Positions 9,762 to 22,551 of a stretch of 64,000 nucleotides of DNA are shown here, one piece after another (positions within the stretch are counted from its first letter, which is position 1; each line of letters begins with the position of its first letter). A program made the translations under genes and the position numbers. Source of the stretch: Clusia tigrina (Eukaryota > Arthropoda > Insecta > Diptera > Clusiidae); assembly GCA_920105625.2 (NCBI GenBank), contig OV050030.1:162077863-162141862 (forward strand). The letters run 5' to 3'. Under the pieces are notes generated by a model. The model was not told the origin of the DNA. It ran no database searches and saw only the letters and a list, made by a program, of their open reading frames with translations.

Positions 9762-12700
9762 ATGAGTGGCTCGGATGATTCTCGTAGCTATCCTTTGACG
9801 GTAATACCATATCCTTTGACGGTAACACAGATTAACTTGCAGCATTCTAAAGCCGCTAATGCACTGCTAAGTAGATGACTCACCCTGCTACGCACATCAC
9901 CCCACATAACAACAGTAGAAGAACCCTGGGTCTTTAGGGGTCGTCTCTGTGGCCTTGGCTCGTTGAAAGGGGCCACGATAATATAAGACAGAAACTCGTC
10001 CCATCTCGCAGCGTCCTGCCTTGACCTATTTTGTTGTCAGGATCTGGTTGCGGCAGAGATTAGTTTTAAGAGTATCCACGGATGGTCGAGGTTCGTGATT
10101 GCATCTGCTTACTTTCCTTACGATGCTTTGGAGGCACCACCACCTGGGAAGGTCGCTACTCTCGTAGGGTTCTGTGGGCGGCGCAATCTTGGTATCGTTC
10201 TTTGTTGCGATGCTAATGCCCAGCATACGATATGGGGCAGCAGCAAGTGCAATGAGCTTGGCTCTCGACTTTTCGAGTATATTGCCTCCTCCAGCCTGAA
10301 CATCCACAATGTAGGCAAGCAGCCTACTTTTGTGACTTCAAGAAGGCAGGAAGTCACCCTGTCAAATCCAATACTAGGATGGTCGATCAACAATTGGAGG
10401 GTCCTCGCAGAAGACTCGTGCTCGGACCACAGATACATTGAGTTTCATTGTGGCGAGCAGGCGCAGATGCCATTGCCTACCAGAAACCCAAGAAAAACAG
10501 ACTGGCCAAAGTTCAGGGAGGCACTGCGTGGCAACTACGTGACGCCACTGAAACTTCGCAAGGAGCAAAATATTGAGGCGGCTGTTGAATATCTCAACAC
10601 TGCTCTAGTAAACAGCTTCGAGCTAGCTTGTCCAACTAAACCTCCTCTTAGCCGGACTCCTGTTCCATGGTGGAAACGAGAGCTTCAGGTGCTGAGGCGT
10701 GAGTCTAGAAAACTCCTCAACCGGGCCCTCAAGACGAATCTTGATGATAACTGGGAACGATATCGACGTGTTCAGAGGGACTATAAGAAGCTAATTCGGG
10801 ACTCTAAAATGGCTTCTTTTAGAGATTTCTGCAGTGATATCGAATCCCTGAGTGACACGGGAAAACTGGTCAGAGTCCTGAAAAAGGACCAAACCGCTAA
10901 GCTGGAGACGCTCAGGAAACCTGATGGCTCCTATGCGGAGAGGCAAATTGAGACACTCAGATAGTTGTTGGAGTCACACTTTCCAGGAAATCAGGTAAGC
11001 ATAGCCCGCCAACAACCACCTTTGGTTGGAACTGTTGTCAGGGCAGCTACACCCTCTCGACATGATTGGCATGTCGCCAGAACTGTGGCGAATAAGGCTG
11101 CCATAAGCTTTGCTATCAAATCCTTTGACAGCTTCAAATAGCCCGGTCTGGATGGCATATATCCGATTGTGTTGAAGGAAGGCATTGAGTTAGTGTTGGC
11201 AGCACTGAAGATGATCTTCACTGCATGTCTCGCGCTGGCGTATGTACCACGCTCTTGGAGGATGGTGACTGTTGCTTTCATTCCTAAGGTTGGAAGAGAC
11301 GACTACACCAATGCCAAGAGCTTCAGACCTATTAGTATAACCTCGTTCATGCTAAAAATTTCATAACGGCTGGTGGAGCTTCGCATGCGTAGGGGGTTTC
11401 TGAAGACGCATCCACTCTCTCCATTTCAGCATGCCTATCAAAATGGCAAATCCTGCGAGACGGCTCTGCAAAACCTTGTTGGAAGGATAGAGCGAACCAT
11501 CGACAGGAAAGAATACGCCCAGATAATCAAAATGGTGCGGGCGGAGGAAGATATACTGGTGTCATCTGGGGATAATAAAGGCTGTCCCCAAGGTGGCGTA
11601 CTGTCTCCTGGTGCATGGTAATCGATCCCTTGCTTAACGCCATTAATGAGTCGGGTGTCTACGTTCAGGCATATACGGATGATGTTGGCTGTCTTGTGAC
11701 AGGTCCATCCCTTATGATTGTCTGCAGAAGGATGCAGAGAATTCTGGATATGATGCTCAATGATGATCAATGGGCTATCGGCTAATCCTGTCAAGACTGG
11801 TATTATCCTCTTTACCAGAAGGAGAAAGCTTGATGGACTTATTCTGCCTACACTAAAAGGAGTCACTATCCAGCTATCCAAGGAAATCAAATATCTTTGA
11901 GTCATCCTTGATAACAAAATTCTTTGGAAATCACATGTCGAACTGAAGACATCCAAAGCATTGTCAGTTTTCTGGCAGTGTAAGGGAATTTTTGGTAAGA
12001 CATGGGGTCTTCCCCCAGTAAGGTTCTATGGATCTATACAGCTATGGTAAGACTTATTATCACCTATGCATCGGTGGTTTCGATGAGCAGACTCTCTCTT
12101 GTAGGGGTCAAAAAAGATCTATCACGACTACAGCGTACTGTGGCCATATGTTGACCGGAGATTTTCCGACTACTACAGGCCCGGCACTTGATGCTCTGGT
12201 GAATCTCCCGCCAATAGATGTCTTCATCCGCGGAGAGGCCGTTAAGGCCATCAGAGTGAAATATGGTGGCCACTGGTATGGGGTGTGTTCGATATTGGAC
12301 GACGGCGCAGGCACTGACATCGATTCTGCCAACCTGTCTATGCCCCCGGACTCCATGTCATGAACCGTCATACTAGAAAAGCGGTACAATGTGTTGCTGC
12401 CAGAGGCTCGTTCATGGTAAGATCCCGAGATCGAGCCCGGCAAACACTGCTGCCGTATATTCATTGATGGCTCCTATACTGAAGACGGTTCAGGCTCTGG
12501 TGTCTTCGTGGAATCTTGTGGGACCCGTCGGTTCTTTGCCCTTGGTCTGCATGCGTCTGTGTTTCAGGCGGAGGTGTATGCGATACCTGAGTCAATGGAC
12601 TTCGTTGTGGAAAACAGGTGGAAAAGTAAATCTATTTGTGTCTGCAGTGACAGCCTTGGATAGTCCTACCACCACTTCCACGATAGTCAGGTCCTGCAAA

Positions 12701-13176
12701 TCCAGGCTAAATTATGTTGGAAAACATAATAGTCTGACGCTGACTTGGGTACCGCCACACGCTGGCATTGCGGGTAACGATACCTCTGACTCTTTGGCCA
12801 GGATGGACTCTGAGGCTGTTTTTATTGGCCCTGAGCCTGTTCTGCCACTCCCTTCTGCTGTTATCAAAGCCACTGCAAACAAATGGGTTGTTTCGACCCA
12901 CAAGCGAGCATGGCGGGCTGAGAGAGTCTGCGGATGGACGAAAATTATGCTACCTGTTATCTCTGACCAATGATCGCGGTTCCTTCTATCTTTAGGTAGG
13001 AGGGACTGCAGGCTGTTGGTTGGCGTAATGACAGGGCACTTTCTATGGGCTAGGCACATGGAATGGATTGGCATATATTTGGCACTGATGTGCTGAGGAG
13101 TGACCAACTTGGCTCCTTGGCACCACAGGATCTACTTCTATTTCTTCGGAGGTCGGGTAGATTTAAAGCAGACTAA
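9762..13176 (+). pseudogene. LOA-type LINE ORF2: endonuclease, RT, RNase H (unit A)
   Basis: ORF2 begins at ATG 9762 (MSGSDDSRSYPLTV) and enters the AP-endonuclease (TQINLQHSKAANALL, with TGA at 9876; EEPWVFRGRLCGLGS). Frame 10095-10964 gives the rest of the endonuclease (VLCCDANAQHTIWGSS; EDSCSDHRYIEF) and the linker. RT blocks are IPKVGRDDYTNAKSFRPISI (11280-11335), HAYQNGKSCETAL, GCPQGGVLSP (11580) and YTDD (about 11673). The motif A segment is missing. RNase H follows (RIFIDGSYTEDGSGSGVF from 12455; WVPPHAGIAGNDTSDSLAR). A 97-bp deletion near 13075 removed the C2HC knuckle. Many stops. Confidence 0.87.
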
Positions 13177-13213
13177 AAGGGATCCTTAAGGGCAGTAAAA
13201 TGGATGTATGCTA

Positions 13214-14238
13214 CGAAGGCGGATTGATATTGAAACTACCTAGCGCTAGTTGGCAGCATAAGCACAAAAACTTTTTTTTTAGAAATTGCGATCTGTCAAA
13301 GCTGATAAAATTTCATCCAAATTCATCGATTAGTTTAAGTCGTTTGAAGTAAGCAACTTTTGTGTTTCTGGAAAAATGGAAAAAAGCGAATTTCGTGCAG
13401 TGATTGAACACTAGTATTTGAAAGGGAAAACGGCGAAAGAGACAAAAGAAAAGCTCGATAAATATTACGGTGAGTCTGCTCCGTCAGATTGCATGGTAAA
13501 ATATTGGATTGCTGAATTTAAACGAGGCCGAACAAGCACTGCAACAATACCATCAACAGGAAGGCCAAGAGAGGTGGTTACTGAAGAAAATATCAAGAAA
13601 ATCCTCGATATCGTTATGAAGTCAAGTTTCGTGAGATTGTTGAAATGGTAAACATATCATATGAACGTGTGTTCAACATTTTGCATGAACATTTGCATAT
13701 GAAAAAGCTATCGGCAAGATGGGTGCCGCGATTGCTCAGTGTCGAACAAAAACGAGTTCGACAGACAACTTCACAGTGGTGTTTGGACATGATAAAGCGT
13801 AATCCTGTTGATTTTTGGCATCGATTAATATCTGTTGATGAAACGTGGGTCCACCACTACACACCTGAAACCAAAAATCAATCGAAACAATGGGTGAAAG
13901 CTGGTGGAAGTGCTCCGAGGAAGGCGAAGGCAGTGAAATCGGCTGGCAAGGTTATGGCCACTGTATTTTGGGATGCACACGGAATATTGTTCATCGATTA
14001 TCTTGAAAAAGAATCCACAATCACAGGAAAGTATTATCGTGCATTATTGGATCAATTGATTGATACAATCAAGGAAAAACGACCACATTTAGAGAAGAAA
14101 AAAATGCTCTTTATTCAAGACAACGCACCGGCTCACACAGCATTAGCTACGATGCTAAAATTACGTGAAATATACTTCGAATTGGTTAATCATCCACCTT
14201 ATAGTCCAGATTTAGCTCCTAGTGACCTTTTCCTGTTT
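13214..14238 (+). pseudogene. Truncated mariner (unit A)
   Basis: Mariner DNA transposon inserted at a TA (13212-13213) in the LINE 3' UTR. The left TIR starts CGAAGGCGGATTGATATT. Transposase starts at ATG 13376 and meets TAG at codon 13 (13412-13414), shared by all three units. The helix-turn-helix region (VKYWIAEFKRGRTST, GRPREVV) is followed by a 10-bp deletion at about 13620. The catalytic domain (SVDETWVHHYTPETKNQSKQ; QDNAPAHTALA; YSPDLAPSD) shows the D,D34D arrangement. At 14238, right after the third aspartate block, the element stops and continues as LINE gag, so the right TIR is lost. Confidence 0.92.
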
Positions 14239-15439
14239 TTCCTGTTACTGCTGGTGGCACCACGACCCCAAAGGGTACGAGCGAAACCTCGGTGGCGGCT
14301 AATGTGGCGGGGAAGAATGTTTTCAATAAGCTGCAGTCTGCACAGCCCCTCGGACCCAGCAAACCCATCTGCCCGGCGAAGTCTTTGCCAGTGGATTGTG
14401 GTGAGTTGGACCTTCGTCCAAGCACTTCCAAAGGTGCAGCCAAGCCATCGTACAGCGAGAAGGCTACCGGCCCGCAACCAATGGCGGTGATTGGGAAGCT
14501 GGGGCCTGACCATCGGCAGACTAATGCAGAGATGAAATACTGCAAAGGTCATCTGATGCGACGCGTCATTGCCTCCGGTCCTGAAGCTAATGCGAAGGGC
14601 TATGAGACAAAGGACGGCACTCTACAGGTGTCCAGCGCGTCTCGGGCCAACTTTGATTGGCTCAAAGGTGTAGTCAGTGACGTGCCCCCCATGGGGACCA
14701 CTCGCTTCACGGTCTATAGCGAAGCAGGCGTGTCCCTCAGGAAGGCCATCTGCTGGATTCCGGATCCCGATCTGACGACCACAGATGTCCTTTCCTGTCT
14801 GCGTGCTCAGAACCCTGGCATCAACACGAGGCTTTGGCGATTTCTTTCGCACACCAGGGGAAGCAACCGGGATGGTAAAGAAGGTGCTAGTCTTGTGGTG
14901 CGAATGATGCGAAGATGAGGCCTCTGTTCATGTCATGGGCTCTCGGTACCGGAGCCGTCTGAGTCTCTTCTTTGGGACTCTCACTTTTCATGTCTTTCCT
15001 AGATGAGTGGCTCGGATGATTCTCGTAGCTATCCCCTGACGGTAATACCATATCCTTTGACGGTAACACAGATTAACTTGCAGCATTCTAAAGCCGCTAA
15101 TGCACTGCTAAGTAGATGACTTACCCTGCTACGCACATCACCCCACATAACAACAGTAGAAGAACCCTGGGTCTTTAGGGGTCGTCTCTGTGGCCTTGGC
15201 TCGTTGAAAGGGGCCACGATAATATAAGTCATCACGACAGTAAGACATCCAAAGCACTGTCAGTTTTCTGGCAGTGTAAGGGAATTTTTGGTAAGACATG
15301 GGGTCTTTCCCCAGAAAGGTTCTATGGATCTATACAGCTATGGTAAGACTTATTATCACCTATGCATCGGTGGTTTCGATGAGCAGACTCTCTCTCTTGT
15401 AGGGGTCAAAAAAGATCTATCACGACTACAGCGTACTGT
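14239..15439 (+). pseudogene. Chimeric LOA-type LINE piece closing unit A
   Basis: Junction segment between mariner and the next unit. After a short filler that repeats TTCCTGTT, LINE gag begins at about 14242 in mid-ORF1 and is open to 14918 (208 codons at 14292-14918, conserved gag C-terminal blocks). It then runs through the ORF1-ORF2 spacer and endonuclease start to 15228. A filler of about 13 bases (TCATCACGACAGT) leads to a piece of the same LINE's RT thumb (15242-15439), which joins the A-rich unit start. Small differences from the main LINE copy (CTTTCCCCAGAAAGG near 15305) show it comes from a separate copy. Confidence 0.88.
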
Positions 15440-16831
15440 AAATAATAAAAAAAAAATCAAATTGTGCATTTTTTATTCTTTTTCACAACTGTGCGATGAT
15501 ATGCACATACGAGTACATACATAGATGCCGTGCAAATGTGGGTATGAGAATAGTGACTTCGTACGCATAATTGCTGATATATATTACCCATTTTTACTAG
15601 CTTTTTTGTTTGAAGTGTTTCTATTCTCATTCTTTTCCATTCCCACTCATTCATTTTGGCAGCAAAGGTTGTACTGAAGTAAGTAATGTGTTGAAATATG
15701 TTTCACCACCATTCCTATAGACCTTTAGTATGTACAATGTGCATTGTGCACACAGATATTCATTCGCACTGTATCTTATATTCGTTCATATTTATTTATA
15801 AGCACAAGAATACATATTCTCATTTATATGAAATCCGTGAATAAAATATGCCAAATTAAATAGTGATTTCATAAGCAGATTTTGGAGGGAAACGAATAAG
15901 TGGAATTAACATGGGGTGTCGAGTTGCATTTAAGAACGTAACTTGCGTGCAATTAACATTACAAAGAATACATCATTGAATTGTTCAAAGCCTATTTATA
16001 CTTAATTCTAGTTACATTTCTGCTTACTTGCTATATCAGCGAGCTGACCCAATTTGGGTGCTTTGGTTACATAAATACCCATACACCGGCTGGTCTAGTC
16101 AACTCACAATACATATCTCAGCATTGTGCTTATTGCTCTTACTGGCTATTGATACTAGCAATCTAAAAGTATGCCTGCTTTTTGCAATATTCAATAGTAT
16201 TCCTATGACTATTTTGTGTTCAGGTGATATTGTTGCTATCAGTTGGTTTGGGCCTAAAACTGCCTCAGAACATTCCTCCGCTCTTTCTAGTGAGACAGTG
16301 GTTTTATTTCCTATTGTCCATTAACGAATTTTATTATCAATATGATTCAACGAAATAATTTGAATAATTTATATTAGAATTTATTTAGTTATTATTACCT
16401 TAACTTTGATATTTAATATATACATGAGATTTCATTTTAACCAATTATTTTCAATACAAATATATTCTAAAATTTATACAAAAAATATATTTTTAAAAAT
16501 TTACATTTCGTAGTAGGGTTACACCTATTTTAGAATTTTTTTTTAGAAAATGATCGGTTATTCATTATTTAAATCGAAATATTTAATTATTTATTGGTTT
16601 ATTAATAGAAATAAAAGACTAATTAATTTTTTTTTATCTATAAATCTATTTTATTTATTATCATTTTATCAGATTATTTCTTTAATTAATTGCAAACTTA
16701 CTTTTTTCTTTTTGAAAGCTGTTGTTTTTTTAAAAATAATTTGGGTTTTATATGTACCTTTTTTCGTCTTTTTTAAACGTTAAACTATGCTACTAAGTTA
16801 CATTTATCATTATTTATGTTGTGTCATTATG
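15440..16831. other. AT-rich unit start (unit B), no assignable gene
   Basis: Copy of the unit A stretch. It differs near 15545-15590, where B and C share GAGAATAGTGACTT and ATATATATTACCC while A reads GAGTCACTT and ATACGAGTATATTG. In this stretch B therefore groups with C. No gene seen. Confidence 0.6.
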
Positions 16832-17760
16832 TACTTATTTCTCACCGTTCTCTGCTCTCTGCTGGTGCCCGAATAGACTATTACCGAGATTTTATGGGAT
16901 CTGACGTGGTCTATTCCAGGCTATTGTCCCGGATATTGGCACCCGCTCATGATAAGTAAGAATTGGTTCGATCCGTAACCAGATTCCCATTTTCTGCTCT
17001 ACAGGGCTTACAACCTTGGATCAGACGCTTGCCCTGTTAATATAATTTTCGTGCATCATTTCTGTCCCGGTGCATCTCGAGTTCCTCGCACTCACGCCTT
17101 TCCTGCCCGCATTTCTTTCGTCTGAAAAGCGCCTCCCTTCCGTTCTCCTAAATCGGTAATTTTCACGCACGACTCACGTTGCAGCAGACTGCCGCGTTCG
17201 TTTGTAGGCGGCGTTTTTCGCTACAGAAGCTTCGCCACACTCGTCTCATATCATTGGTTTCGCGGTGGAGGGCGTCTGAAGCCAATTGGTTTCTCTGCGG
17301 CGGTACGCATGGAACGAGATATATGTGCCCAAAGTCCGCCGGCATCGTCGGGAAAAGAGTCAGGTTCGTGAAGCAGTTCTGAGAGTTGAGTGGAATAGGC
17401 CTCGGCTGTCCGTTGTAATTCCAGCTTAGCGACGTCCAGCTTTCCTTGCATACCAGATCGTACGTTATTCGTATTGCATAATCGAATGCGTATCTTGGCA
17501 GCAACAAGGCAATGGTCAGAGTCGATATTGACTCCCGGGACGAACGAACATCTAGCAAGCCGGAAGCATGGCTTCCGTCGATTACAATATGATCAATGGC
17601 TGCACGTGTGTTGATCAGGAGACAACCATGTGACTTTGTGGATGTGACTTTGTGGATATCGAATCTGGTGCTACTAATTTCTATATTTCGCGCAGCGGCG
17701 AAGTCGATTAGCGTTAGACCATTGTTCGATGTGGTCTGGTGAAGGATGAACAAACCGATA
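16832..17760 (-). pseudogene. RTE/BovB-type LINE fragment (unit B)
   Basis: Same fragment as in A, in its best-preserved state: one open frame of 196 codons (17163-17753) runs from the endonuclease C-terminal block through the start of the linker. B differs from A and C at several sites in this segment (for example CCCGCATTTCTTTCG near 17105), so here A and C are the closer pair. It has no RT and cannot be active. Confidence 0.75.
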
Positions 17761-17874
17761 GTGATTGTTTTTGTTCTTTACTGGACTTGTTTTTTTTGTT
17801 TGAGTAGCGGGGCCCAAACCTTGGAATCCATTTAGCGTCATGGAAGACTCGCTGCACAGATTAGTTCATTATTA

Positions 17875-20222
17875 TCAAAAATAGCGACGATCAACTGGTA
17901 AGTTGCTCAATATATGTCCCATTAGCTCAATATATGTCCCATTAGCTTATAATGGGAGTAGTGTACACAGTTACTCACAACTTGTCTAGCATTTACACCC
18001 CAAATTTTCTGACTCATTAAACCAATAGCTTTTGGCCCTGCGTCCAGATGACTTCTATGAAGAAAATCAGCGTAAAGAGATACATCCCTATGGTCTTTTG
18101 GCAACAATGCAGGATATTTCGCATCGTATGAAATACGAGATTTGGACAGCCGACCACCGGCTCTTATCAGATGAACCACTGTGTTGTGTATTTTTATTTT
18201 GTATAAAAATGGTGTAAGTTTTTAAAGTGCTGGACTTATTGGTTTATCATTCTGAAGCAATCTATATCGTGTTGGAAGTATTGTTGTTGTATCGTTGCAA
18301 TGATTATTATAAAAGCTGTTCGAGTTCCTTGCAAGCCAAATGTTTGATATCAGTGAGTCTTAGTGGGTGTATCGCTAAATATTCCTAAGATATACGAAGT
18401 GATGCTAAGAATATGATTATACGACGGCGGTGATACTGTAATTCTAAAGGCGTTAATAATATTAGACCCCACATAAATGCAGCAACTATATTCTCGCTTT
18501 GATCCGTCTGCGAAACCATGAAATCTCATTTGTAGCTCAGCTGATATTAGAACGAAGCGCTGAACATTTATTGAGTTAATGTGTAACAAATCATTTTTAA
18601 TTTTAACCAAAGGTTGAGTTACAACGACGAAAGAGGTACGTCACATTGAATTATTATAGGACTTTAAAGTCCCAAGACTTTTTTTGCAACCATGGACAAT
18701 ACTGTCCGTTGGTTAGTGGTCGAAAGTTTCTGTAAATTATATTGAAAACAAAATGTGTTTTTTTAGGTTTCCAGGAATTGTTATGTCTTTACGCCATAAT
18801 ATGAGTTGATATTTTCGGTCGCTTTCGTCAATAATGAATTGACGATACATTTTAAAAATATCTGTAGCTAATGCAATATTATGAAGTCAAAACATAAGAG
18901 GCCTTGTTTTTTAATCTTGTTGGATGGTGGGTCCAAGCAAACGATTTGTAGCAGTGCCAGCCGAAACGTCAAATACGACACGCAGCTTTGTTGTGCTTTG
19001 TGGTTTAAGTACGCAGTGATGCGGTGTGAAATAGTGCGAATCAGTAAAGTTATTGGGAACTGGAGACCTATGACCTATAGCCTTATATTCATCCATAAAC
19101 TCAATATACACTTTTTTAACAATGGATTGCATGGAAGTTTTCTTTCTAGAGAAAGAAATCTTTTCAGCGTATACGACCATCAGTGCGATGAGACACGTTT
19201 TCTATGAAATGTCGTTCTGAGAGTTTAGTTGGGAAAATAGTATATTCTTCAACTGCCAGAAGCATTGTAAGATATCAGAATTTGATAATTGATTGTTATA
19301 ATTGCCAAATTACAGGTAACTTTTGTCCCTACTATACATCCGAAGGCAGTGTTAATTAAATATGGGAAGTCTTCTCCTTATGCTATTTTGGCGTCAAGCA
19401 GAAGATCGAAAAATATTTCTGAACTAATGAGTATATCTATTTTCTGCTGCCTATAAAACCATGGGTTTGCGAAATCTAAACCTTCAGGTATTATCCAAAT
19501 AGTTTTATTTATAGGGTTGCTGAGCGGATATGGTTTTTCCAACGACGAAATTAGACGACCTTTCAAATGTGTTTTTACGAGACGTGACTGTAGCGGAAAC
19601 AGAATGCTTGAATTCTGTACGACTGGTTATGGTATTTGAAATTTAGCTGCAATCGTTTCGCCATTTCCTCTGTAGTGAAACTAATCCCGGAACATGAGTC
19701 CAATAAGCTGGTTGAAAGACACCAAATTTGTTTTTAATTAGTATACGTGCTTTAGGTATAATTGCTCGGCTACACGATCGAGTTAAAGGCGACATGGCTG
19801 CTGACTGCGCAGATGTTTCTTGCATTTATGCACCTCTACCGATGTTGGAGATTTTCGTGCTGGAGCTGAGATACAGTACACAGTGGGATGGGAAAGATGA
19901 CAAACTCGTATCGAGATTGAGATTGGCCCAGTGCATAATCCAGATTTTTTCACAAATTCTAATCTCTGTGAAACTGGTATCGCGAAATATGTGTCACACT
20001 TCGATAGTAAGTGCTCAGTATTCTTACAATATGTGCGGCTCGCCTTAGAACTGAAAAGTGTGTCTAATTGTCCATTCGAAGTAATTTGTTCTTTATTTTC
20101 AGAGGAGTTTTCAGCATTAGATATACCTTTCGTTCGACCATCTAAAAACTGGCATCGGCGGTTTAAGATATTGTAACAATTTTGCCAATGCGACAATGAT
20201 TTGAAAACTGGTTGAATTGGAT
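17875..20222 (-). pseudogene. BEL/Pao polyprotein, left part (unit B)
   Basis: Same order of remnants: gag knuckle, protease, RT fingers, Pao-type RNase H block, integrase zinc domain. B keeps about 36 bp near 19788-19840 that A and C lack, extending the gag-side frame (minus 19783-20196, 137 codons). The Pao block is open over 86 codons (18350-18610). B has a local tandem duplication near 17910-17945 (ATATATGTCCCATTAGCT twice) within the integrase segment. Catalytic RT palm and integrase core are missing as in A. Confidence 0.85.
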
Positions 20223-22549
20223 AAATTGACTTGAGACAACCTTTGACAGCCCGACATGGATAATTATTGTGTTCATTATATCGTACTGGACGACAGACCC
20301 ACGTAAGATACCTGACCTTATTGATTTTGGAGTTGCTAGAAACCTAAAACGGGAGCAACTCAAAGTAGAAAAAGTTACGCCCTACCTACGAATTCACACC
20401 CACTAAAACTAACTGGCTGAAATACAGAAAATACATCAGTAGTCATCTCGGCCTAAACCCATGTCTCAAAACTAATGAGGACATTGAAACATTTCTGGAA
20501 CAATTTACCTCGACCCTAAGATTAGCTGTGCGCCACTCTGCGGATAAACGTGACAACAACTGCAACAGCATCCGGCGCCCACAAACCTCAACCCAAATCG
20601 ATATTCTCCTTACTGAAAAAAGGAGGACGCGTCGTGAATGGCAAAAATCCAGGTCCCCTTTCCTAAAACGGTAGTTATCTATTGCCAGTGAAAATTTGAG
20701 AAAAGCCTTGCGTCTAGAATCAGATCGTTTCCTGGACCAATTTATCACAAACCTTTCTCCGACTGACGTCACCAATTACTCTCTGTGGAAAACTGTCAGA
20801 GAAATGAAAGCACCTACATGCGGAATTCCACCGATTCGTACAAAAAACGGAAACTGGGCAAGAAGCGATGATGAAAAGTCTGCCGTTTTCGCCGAACACT
20901 TAAGATATGTTTTTACCCTCAACCCACCTCGCAATACCAATAACCTAATATTAACCCCACGCCAGATACAACATGCTCGCCTATTAAATTAAAAACAAAA
21001 GAAGTAAGTAATGCGATTAGTAACCTTGCTCTTAACAAAGCTCCAGGACACGACCTTATTACTGGAAAAATGATCAAGGAGTTACCCCAAATGGCCATCA
21101 TCTTACTTACTTCACTATTTAATAGCTTGTTGCCCTTTGGATATTTTCCTAATGCCTGGAAAGTTTCAGTAATCACAATGATCCCGAAACCAGGAAAAGA
21201 CCCCTCCCAATCGTCATCATATAGACCGATTAGCCTCCTGCCTATCTTATCAAAACTCCTAGAAAGGCTTTTTCTTGCAAAACTAATGCCGCATATAAAC
21301 GAAAAACGCACTATTCCCACTCACCAATTTGGCTCCCGCGAACACATAGAGTAAGTTCATCGAATAGTGAACGAGATAAAAAACGCATTCGACAAAGAGC
21401 AATATTGTTCAGCCTCCTTTTTAGATGTGGCGCAGGCATCTGACAAGGTCTGGCACGAGGGGCTTATGTACAAAATAAAAAAGCTGTTGCCCACAAAAGT
21501 AGACGTAATATTGGAATCGTATCTGAGGGGCAGAAAGTTCAAGGTAAGGTACAATAATGCTTACTCTAAATGCTTTGACATCAAAGCTGGCGTACAACAA
21601 GGAAGCGTTCTAGGTCCGGTGTTGTATCTATTATTTACCTCAGATCTGCCTACCAATTAATACTTAACAGCAGCAACTTTCGCAGACGATACAGTTATCC
21701 TTAGTATTCATCCGAACTCAAAAATCGCATCCCGTGACTTAGAAGATCATCTGGTCCTAGTAACAAATTGGTTGGCTGACTGGCGAATAAACGTTAATGA
21801 ATCGAAAAGTACGCATATTACCTTTACTATAAAAAAAGGTACATGTCCAGCGATAAAACTCAACAATGTTCCTATTCCTCAAGCAAAGGAGGTGAAGTAC
21901 CTAGGAATTCATCTTGACTCACGTTTGAAATGGAAGCGCCACATCGAAGCCAAAAAAAAAAACAAATGACTTTGAAAGCAAATAGCCTACACTGGCTCAT
22001 GCACAAAAATTCCAGGTTGAGCCTAGAATATAAAACATTGCTGTTACATCATAAAAATAATTTGGACTTACGGTAGCCAGTTGTGGGGCGGCGCAAGCAA
22101 CTCTAACATAGAACTGATTCAAAGAGCGCAGTCCAAAATTCTAAGATCCATTACTGGGGCTCCTTGGTTTATAAAGAATACAAACATTCACAAAGATCTG
22201 AACATTCCACTCGTAAAAAAGGAAATCTTTGACGCCAGCTTAAAATATGCGCAAGGAATCAAAGAGCACCCAAATCATCTAGATAGGATACTAGCATGTA
22301 ATAGGGTTCCAAGTCGCCTAAAAAGTACGAAATCACCAGCACAACTAACATCGATATCTTAATCATGTACAAACTCTAATGTAACATTTCTTACAGTAAC
22401 TAACATATAACATTGTGATTACTAAAAAGCACTAAGCATAGGCAAGGTGTATTAATATTAATTATTTAGTTTGTAAGATATGCTTACTTATTGCTAGTCT
22501 AAACTTAGAAGATACAATAAATAAATATATGAAATATATAAAAAAAAAA
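20223..22549 (+). pseudogene. Jockey-clade LINE ORF2, 5'-truncated (unit B)
   Basis: Same insertion as in A. B keeps 8 bp (CTGACTGG, near 21775) that A and C have lost just after the FADD motif, so its thumb region reads ADWRINVNESKSTH in frame. It has its own break near 22043-22050 (TACAAAGCC reduced to TA). It shares with the other copies the TAG in the linker, the frameshift before the RT and the stop before the HRIVNEI block, so these breaks predate the duplication. Poly(A) run about 22540-22549. Confidence 0.88.
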
Positions 22550-22551
22550 TT

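Larger units (their letters stand above)
499..15439. repeat. Tandem unit A (about 14.94 kb)
   Basis: First of three near-identical head-to-tail units. It aligns with B at an offset of about 14,947 on the left, rising to 14,996-14,997 on the right because of small indels. Contents in order: AT-rich stretch, RTE fragment, BEL/Pao split by Jockey, unassigned kilobase, LOA-type LINE, truncated mariner, chimeric LINE junction piece. It shares with B, but not C, a 653-bp gag deletion, a 97-bp deletion of the LINE zinc knuckle, a 10-bp mariner deletion and the chimeric right end. Confidence 0.95.

Noticed and set aside
13645..14490. Novel fusion of mariner transposase with a C-terminal extension
   Set aside because: The last 80 or so codons are LINE gag DNA read in a non-gag frame. 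The transposase is already inactive upstream (codon 13 stop, 10-bp deletion), so a meaningful fusion protein is unlikely.
14292..14918. Independent host gene downstream of mariner
   Set aside because: The frame is identical in content to the LINE gag C-terminus of unit C (39600-40235), so it is a retrotransposon fragment.
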